The position numbers and the translations under genes are program-made. From Xanthobacteraceae bacterium (lineage in GTDB: Bacteria; Pseudomonadota; Alphaproteobacteria; Rhizobiales; Xanthobacteraceae), in contig JARLIY010000056.1 in NCBI GenBank assembly GCA_031291475.1, forward strand, positions 1 through 64,000: 64,000 bases of DNA, written 5' to 3'. This document shows, piece after piece, positions 59,634-64,000 of this stretch. Every line of letters starts with the position of its first letter. Position 1 is the stretch's first letter. The notes beneath the pieces were generated by a model, which saw nothing but the letters and a program-made list of their open reading frames with translations, did no database searches and was not told the origin of the DNA.

Positions 59634-60752
59634 TTAGTCCGAGCCGTCGTCCTCGGCTGCCGGGCGGCGCTTGCCGCCGTCGGGCCCGGAGGCGCCCAGC
59701 GATTCCTCGACCAAACCGTCGCCATCGACCGCCGCCATGCGCGGGAAAGCGGCTGCGGTACCGACCAGCGCCATGGCGCAGCCGAGCAGCATGTCGATCA
59801 CCCGTTCCGGCAGGAGTTTGGCGATACCCTCGGTGTTGAGCTCGGCCAGATCGTAGGCCAGCAGCACCAACAGCGCGATCAGCGCCGTATGCAGCCAATA
59901 GCGGTTGGCAAGATGATGGGGGATAAGCGGGGCCACCAGCAGGATGAAGACGCAAATGGCCGGCGCCGTGTGAAAGCCGCGCGTGATCATCCAGGCGACG
60001 AACACGCCGGCGAAAGTGCCGGCGATGCGCTCGACGATGCGCCGATAACTCGCGCGCGCATCGGCCTGCATCATCACAAGCGTCGTGGTGACGACCCAGA
60101 TGGTGTGGATCGGGTCAAGCGTGCCACCGAGCCACAGGGCCGCGGTCGCGGCGCCGGCAAAGGCGACGGCGAAGCGGAGCCAGCCGCCGCGCCCGGCCGG
60201 CATTTGTAGCGGCGTAACCGGCTGTCGCGGCAGCGGCCCGGCAATCAGGTAATCGGCCGTGCGTGTCGCCGCGGCGAGCAGCATGACGCCGGCGAGGTAG
60301 TAGAATCCCAGGAGATCGACCGTCGGGATCGCCGCGGCCACCGTGAACGCCATGATGGCGTGCCGCCCGGCCAGCAGCAGCTCGCGGCCCGCCCGCGGCG
60401 CCATGCCCACGGCCAATGCCATCGCCACGAAGGCCGGCCAAAGCAAGGCGGCGTTGTCGCGCGAAACATAGCCGATGAGGCCGCCGGCCACGATGCAGCC
60501 CGCATCCAAAATCAAGAACCGCAATCGGCTTATCAGCGGGCCGGAATTATCGGCAAAGCCCAACAACATGCCGACGACGACGGCAGCAAGCGCCGCCTGC
60601 GATTCGCCGCGCGCCACGCCGACCACAAGCGGCACGCCGATATTGACCAGGAAGATCGCCCCGCGCCGGATCTTCGGGGCATCGATGGAAACGCGGCCGA
60701 TCACGAGCGCGGAACGGCTTTGCCGGGCGGTGTCAGTTTTGTCGATAGCCAT
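59634..60752 (-). CDS. FUSC-family membrane protein
   Basis: A 372-residue inner-membrane protein with about ten hydrophobic segments in two groups (about 30-160 and 185-330), split by a cytosolic loop with RQPVTPLQMPAGRGGW. MQADARASYRRIVERIAGTFAG is the FUSC-type segment. Relatives export aromatic acids such as p-hydroxybenzoate, often with AaeA/EmrA-like partners, which are absent here. The C-terminal tail is hydrophilic and acidic. It lies 27 nt from the next gene on the same strand. Confidence 0.85.
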   Translation of the reverse strand: MAIDKTDTARQSRSALVIGRVSIDAPKIRRGAIFLVNIGVPLVVGVARGESQAALAAVVVGMLLGFADNSGPLISRLRFLILDAGCIVAGGLIGYVSRDNAALLWPAFVAMALAVGMAPRAGRELLLAGRHAIMAFTVAAAIPTVDLLGFYYLAGVMLLAAATRTADYLIAGPLPRQPVTPLQMPAGRGGWLRFAVAFAGAATAALWLGGTLDPIHTIWVVTTTLVMMQADARASYRRIVERIAGTFAGVFVAWMITRGFHTAPAICVFILLVAPLIPHHLANRYWLHTALIALLVLLAYDLAELNTEGIAKLLPERVIDMLLGCAMALVGTAAAFPRMAAVDGDGLVEESLGASGPDGGKRRPAAEDDGSD

Positions 60753-60779
60753 GTCGTCAGGATTGCCTGGTCGCCACGA

Positions 60780-61922
60780 TCAGCTCGCGCGGGCGGCCGG
60801 TTGCTGTCGCTGCCGGGCTATATCGTCGGTGATCAGCAGCGCCTCTCTCGATATCTCGCGCAACAGCCCGGTCGTGGAATTCCGCAATCCTGTGAAATAG
60901 ATTCCCGAACGCCGGCTGGCTTCGCTTATCGGCTCGTCGCCGGGCACTAAGGCAGCGCCATCCGCTTGCAGAAAATCCGGATAATTGGCCCGGTACCCGG
61001 TGGCGAAAATAATGGCGTCGAACGCGATTTTGCGTCCGTCGGTAAAGACCGCGCCATCCGCCGTCACTTCGGTTATGTCGGGCGCGATCCTGATGGCGTT
61101 CTCCTGGATTTTTTTCACCGTGCCGACATCGATGACCGGAATCCTGGCGCGGCCGTTGGTCATTTGGGTAATCGGCCCCGGCGGCCGCTTGATGCCATGG
61201 CTCGTCAGGTCGCCAAGCGCCCGATCTATAAGGCGCAGCATCAGCGGCGAGTTGCCCCCGCCTGGAAGATATCGGGAGACAATCGAAAGCCTCTGCATCG
61301 GAATGCCGAACAACTCGCGCGGAACGATATGCACGCCGCCGCGGACCGAGATGGTCGGCCGCGCGCCGTTCTCGGCGAGGTCGAGGGCGATCTCGGCGCC
61401 GGTGTTGCCCATGCCGATTACCAGCACGGATTGCCCGGCGAAGGGCTTGGCGTTGGCGTAGTCTCTGGCGTGGATGATCTTGCCCTTGAATTTCTCGATC
61501 CCGGGAAACGACGGCTTCACCGGCTCGGCGTTGTAGCCGGACGCGATCACGACATAGGGGGCGCGTATCGACGATGAGGTACTTTCCACCAGCCATTCGC
61601 CGCCGTCGCGGTGGATCGAGCGCACCGTCTCGCCAAAGCGCGGTTGCAAAGCAAATGTCTTCGCGTAGGAATCCAGATATTCGACCACGAGCTTGCGCTG
61701 CACGTAACGCGGATAATCCTTCGGCAAGGGCAGGTACGGCAATGAGGAGTACTTCTTGACCGTATGCAGATGCAGGCGCTCGTAGTGCCGGCGCCAGGAG
61801 GAGCCGACCTGCTGTTCCCTTTCGAGGATGATGAAATCGAGACCCGCCTTGCGCAGGCAGGCGGCGACCGCCAGCCCCGCCGGACCTGCGCCGACAACGA
61901 CGACGCCCGTGGTTTCGGTCAC
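60780..61922 (-). CDS. flavin-containing monooxygenase
   Basis: A 380-residue flavoprotein with FAD site VVVVGAGPAGLAVAACL, NADPH site SVLVIGMGNTGAEIALDL and FATGYRANYPDF, the usual end motif. SWRRHYERLHLHT is the FAD-contact stretch of this group. It resembles class B monooxygenases (YUCCA-type indole-pyruvate enzymes and relatives). It oxidises a small organic amine, ketone or keto acid; the substrate is unknown. The FUSC gene follows by 27 nt on the same strand and may export the product (inference). Confidence 0.92.
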   Translation of the reverse strand: MTETTGVVVVGAGPAGLAVAACLRKAGLDFIILEREQQVGSSWRRHYERLHLHTVKKYSSLPYLPLPKDYPRYVQRKLVVEYLDSYAKTFALQPRFGETVRSIHRDGGEWLVESTSSSIRAPYVVIASGYNAEPVKPSFPGIEKFKGKIIHARDYANAKPFAGQSVLVIGMGNTGAEIALDLAENGARPTISVRGGVHIVPRELFGIPMQRLSIVSRYLPGGGNSPLMLRLIDRALGDLTSHGIKRPPGPITQMTNGRARIPVIDVGTVKKIQENAIRIAPDITEVTADGAVFTDGRKIAFDAIIFATGYRANYPDFLQADGAALVPGDEPISEASRRSGIYFTGLRNSTTGLLREISREALLITDDIARQRQQPAARAS

Positions 61923-61973
61923 TTGTCCGTCTCCGCTCCGGCAACCGAATGGTGAGCGCCGCGAAGCTTCAAA

Positions 61974-62564
61974 CTAACTGTAAAGCCTCCGCGTCGTGCC
62001 GCTTCGTTCCACCTCGCGCGCGGCCTTGTAGGTGCGGCCGACGAAATCCATCGACGGATTGGAGACGCCGAACCAGAATTTCTCACTGATGAAATGATGG
62101 CGCAGATGATACTGCTTGATCCAGCGCCCGATGCGGGTGTGCGGCTGATACGGGATGTGAGCGACGTAATGCACCCATTCGTAATGGAAGATCGCGAGCG
62201 TCACGCCGAACATCGCCGAGGCGACCGCCGCCCAGCCGAAGATGAGCGCGAAGGCGAGCGCGGTTATCGCGAGGTTGGGGACGAGAAACCAGACCGGCAG
62301 GAACAAAAGATCGAGCCGATCGGGCTCGGAATGATGATCGTAATGCAGCCGGTGCTGCATCTTGCGCACGAAGGCAAAGCGGGACGGCTCGGCATGGAAG
62401 CCGAAGCGATGAAAGCCGTATTCGCTGACATAGAAGGTCAGCGCGCCGATCACCACCCAGAACAGCGAAAACGGCAAGATACCCGCGAGGAAGCCTCCGC
62501 CGAGCGCGATAAGCCCGAGCGCGAGCCAGATATTGGAGCCATGCCGGAAAAAGGTGACGATCAT
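61974..62564 (-). CDS. fatty-acid hydroxylase/sterol desaturase-family protein
   Basis: A 196-residue di-iron membrane oxygenase with four to five membrane segments. Histidine clusters HRFGFH, HYDHH, HYEWVHYVAH and HLRHHF make the metal site. ATG 62564 is chosen because GAGGGAG is spaced upstream. Relatives hydroxylate or desaturate fatty acyl chains, carotenoids or sterols. Ends about 50 nt from the flavin monooxygenase gene on the same strand. Confidence 0.93.
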   Translation of the reverse strand: MIVTFFRHGSNIWLALGLIALGGGFLAGILPFSLFWVVIGALTFYVSEYGFHRFGFHAEPSRFAFVRKMQHRLHYDHHSEPDRLDLLFLPVWFLVPNLAITALAFALIFGWAAVASAMFGVTLAIFHYEWVHYVAHIPYQPHTRIGRWIKQYHLRHHFISEKFWFGVSNPSMDFVGRTYKAAREVERSGTTRRLYS

Positions 62565-62640
62565 TGGCCGCTCCCTCATTCGGTTTGCTTTTGCGAAACG
62601 ATACCGCCAAAAGCGCGCGACAAAAAGCCGATGCTGGTCT

Positions 62641-63393
62641 TTATTTTCGCGCCTGCCGCGCCGCGAGCCACACTTTCATATAGCGATAGAAGCTGCCCTG
62701 GGCGTTGGCGACCGCGAGCAGGAAGCCCTCGGGGCCGTCGAGGAAGCCCGCGCGCAAGACATAAGTCCGCAAGAATGCAAATAGCCCGTGGCCGATGCCG
62801 GTGAAGAACGAAACGCGCCGCCCCGAGGCGAGGATCGCTTGCGCGCTCGCGGTTGAATAACGGTCCATGCGCGACAGCGCGTCTTCGAGCTTGCGCACCG
62901 GGTAATGCAGAAGCGGCGGATGGAGCCGCTTCACCTTTCCCGCATAGATCACGCGCTCATGGACGATGACGTCGTCGAAGGACGCTATGCCGCGCCGGAA
63001 CAGCCGCAGCACGTAATCGGGGTACCAGCCGGAATGCCGCATTTGGCGGCCGCAAAAGCTCGACAGCCGGGGAAACTCGAAGGCGTCGGCGCCGCCTTCG
63101 GCAATCGCGCCCTTGATCGCGGCGGCAAGATCGTCCGAAACGCGCTCGTCAGCATCGAGCGAGAGCACCCAAATGCCGGTGGCGAGCGAAAGCGCATAGT
63201 TCTTTTGCAGGCCGAAACCGCGCCATTCGTGGAATTCGACCCGGGCGCCCTTCTGCCGCGCGATCTCGACCGTCGCATCGGTGCTGCCGCAATCGACCAC
63301 GATACGCTCGTCGCAGAATGCGAGGCTGTCGAGGCAGGCGCCGATATTCGCCGCCTCGTTGCGGGTGATCACGATGGCGCTGAGCTGCGGCAT
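62641..63393 (-). CDS. GT2 glycosyltransferase, WaaE/KdtX-like
   Basis: A 250-residue GT-A enzyme, related to LPS-core beta-1,4-glucosyltransferases. SAIVITRNEAANIGACLDSL, DCGSTDATVEIA and LSLDADERVSDDL (DxD motif) are visible. The C-terminus has a hydrophobic segment (GIGHGLFAFLRTYVLRAGFL), so it is membrane-attached. ATG 63393 is used; ATG 63441 is open too. It probably adds a sugar to the LPS core or a capsule-like glycan. Divergent to the FkbM gene. Confidence 0.9.
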   Translation of the reverse strand: MPQLSAIVITRNEAANIGACLDSLAFCDERIVVDCGSTDATVEIARQKGARVEFHEWRGFGLQKNYALSLATGIWVLSLDADERVSDDLAAAIKGAIAEGGADAFEFPRLSSFCGRQMRHSGWYPDYVLRLFRRGIASFDDVIVHERVIYAGKVKRLHPPLLHYPVRKLEDALSRMDRYSTASAQAILASGRRVSFFTGIGHGLFAFLRTYVLRAGFLDGPEGFLLAVANAQGSFYRYMKVWLAARQARK

Positions 63394-63572
63394 ATTCCAG
63401 GCCCCCGCGGCGGTTTGCGCGCGCGGCACGTTCTGCATCATGCCACGCGGGGTCGCAAGAGTGGGTGGAGGGTAGTTACAAGAGCGGTTGCCGGCACGCG
63501 CGCGAGCTTCCGATCATTGACAGCGGCGGCCCGCTTGCCATGCTCAAATCAATGGTGGAGTAAAGCTGCGCG

Positions 63573-64000
63573 ATGCGGACGGTTTTCCCCGATGTGGCGG
63601 AGGAGCGGCTCAAGGCCGAATTCTTCAGCGCCTTGCCGCGCGGCTTCTTTGTCGAAGTCGGCGCCAACGAGCCGCAGCATGGCTCGCAGAGCTGGCAATT
63701 CGAGCAAGCCGGCTGGACCGGCATTCTGGTGGAACCGCAGCCCGCACTTGCCGAGCGCCTGCGGCAGACCCGACGCGCGCGCGTCGTCGCCGCCGCCTGC
63801 TCGTCGCCGGGCAATGCCGGCGCGATGATGACGCTTTACCTGTCCGGGCCGCATTCCTCGCTCAAGCCCGAGCTTGCCGTCGCCGGCGTGGCGCCGGAGG
63901 CGACGATCAGGGTGCCGACGCGCACGCTCGACGACATCCTCGCGGAAGCCGGCGCGCCCGCGCCGCTCGATTTCGTATCCATCGACGTGGAAACCCACGA
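63573..64000 (+). CDS. FkbM-family methyltransferase, partial
   Basis: The first 142 residues of a SAM-dependent methyltransferase cut by the right window edge. FFVEVGANEPQHGSQSWQFE is the SAM-binding core and DFVSIDVET the family's second motif. TAA at 63561-63563 blocks an upstream extension, so ATG 63573 is the first start. Such proteins methylate sugars or small molecules; with the divergent GT2 gene a role in surface glycan modification is likely. Confidence 0.9.
   Translation, partial: MRTVFPDVAEERLKAEFFSALPRGFFVEVGANEPQHGSQSWQFEQAGWTGILVEPQPALAERLRQTRRARVVAAACSSPGNAGAMMTLYLSGPHSSLKPELAVAGVAPEATIRVPTRTLDDILAEAGAPAPLDFVSIDVETH

Overview
The window is a 64-kb piece of chromosome from an alphaproteobacterium of the Rhizobiales (Hyphomicrobiales), probably in or near the Bradyrhizobiaceae/Xanthobacteraceae. 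This rests on the high G+C content, CtrA/ChpT cell-cycle proteins, an EipA (DUF1134) protein, a RibBX-type RibB, EcfG-type stress promoters (GGAAC-N16/17-CGTT), a direct-repeat GAAC-N7-GAAC LexA box, GANTC sites before ctrA, and the palindromic intergenic repeats typical of that order. No prophage, insertion sequence or CRISPR array was seen.

Layout. 1-14 kb: partial tRNA-Gln, acyl-CoA dehydrogenase, histone-deacetylase-like hydrolase, xseB, a membrane-anchored FMN glutamate-synthase-like protein, an SOS-box gene pair, Tat-exported beta-carbonic anhydrase, ligD (with a stress promoter), dxs, tlyA and an RNA m5U methyltransferase. 14-24 kb is the most accessory-looking stretch: a TfdA-like dioxygenase, two tandem RhlA-like hydrolases coupled to an unknown protein and an acyl-CoA dehydrogenase, a tetraheme membrane cytochrome c, and a three-gene operon (secreted NADP-reductase-like protein, nucleotide-exchange-like carrier, Tat aldo/keto reductase). 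24-33 kb: ribB, aroC, a tiny lysine-only ORF with its own terminator, fabI, a GT87 transferase, a DnaJ-like protein, a lipoprotein, pdxH, an SDR and an RHH protein. 33-40 kb: a flavoprotein hydroxylase divergent from a branched-chain-type ABC transporter (livHMGF) whose binding-protein gene is frameshifted, then a VanX-like dipeptidase.

40-56 kb is the regulatory core: a small stress-promoter membrane protein, an ECF sigma/anti-sigma pair, fliJ, ctrA with a dense promoter, a chemotaxis operon (chpT-cheA-cheW-cheY-cheB-cheR), cysQ, eipA, a coiled-coil membrane protein, tRNA-Val(CAC) and a bactofilin. 56-64 kb: a secreted protein with a lysozyme-like motif, two decayed genes, pyrC-pyrE-DUF971, a FUSC membrane protein, a flavin monooxygenase, a fatty-acid hydroxylase, a GT2 transferase and a partial FkbM methyltransferase.

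How it fits together. ChpT passes phosphate to CtrA, so cell-cycle output and the chemotaxis operon lie within 8 kb, with eipA (CtrA-controlled in Brucella) next door. Three EcfG-type promoters (ligD, the small membrane protein at 40.8 kb, a decayed gene at 57.2 kb) and one SOS box mark separate stress-response genes. Gene starts were chosen from Shine-Dalgarno spacing where several were possible. All family names come from sequence reading without database searches.
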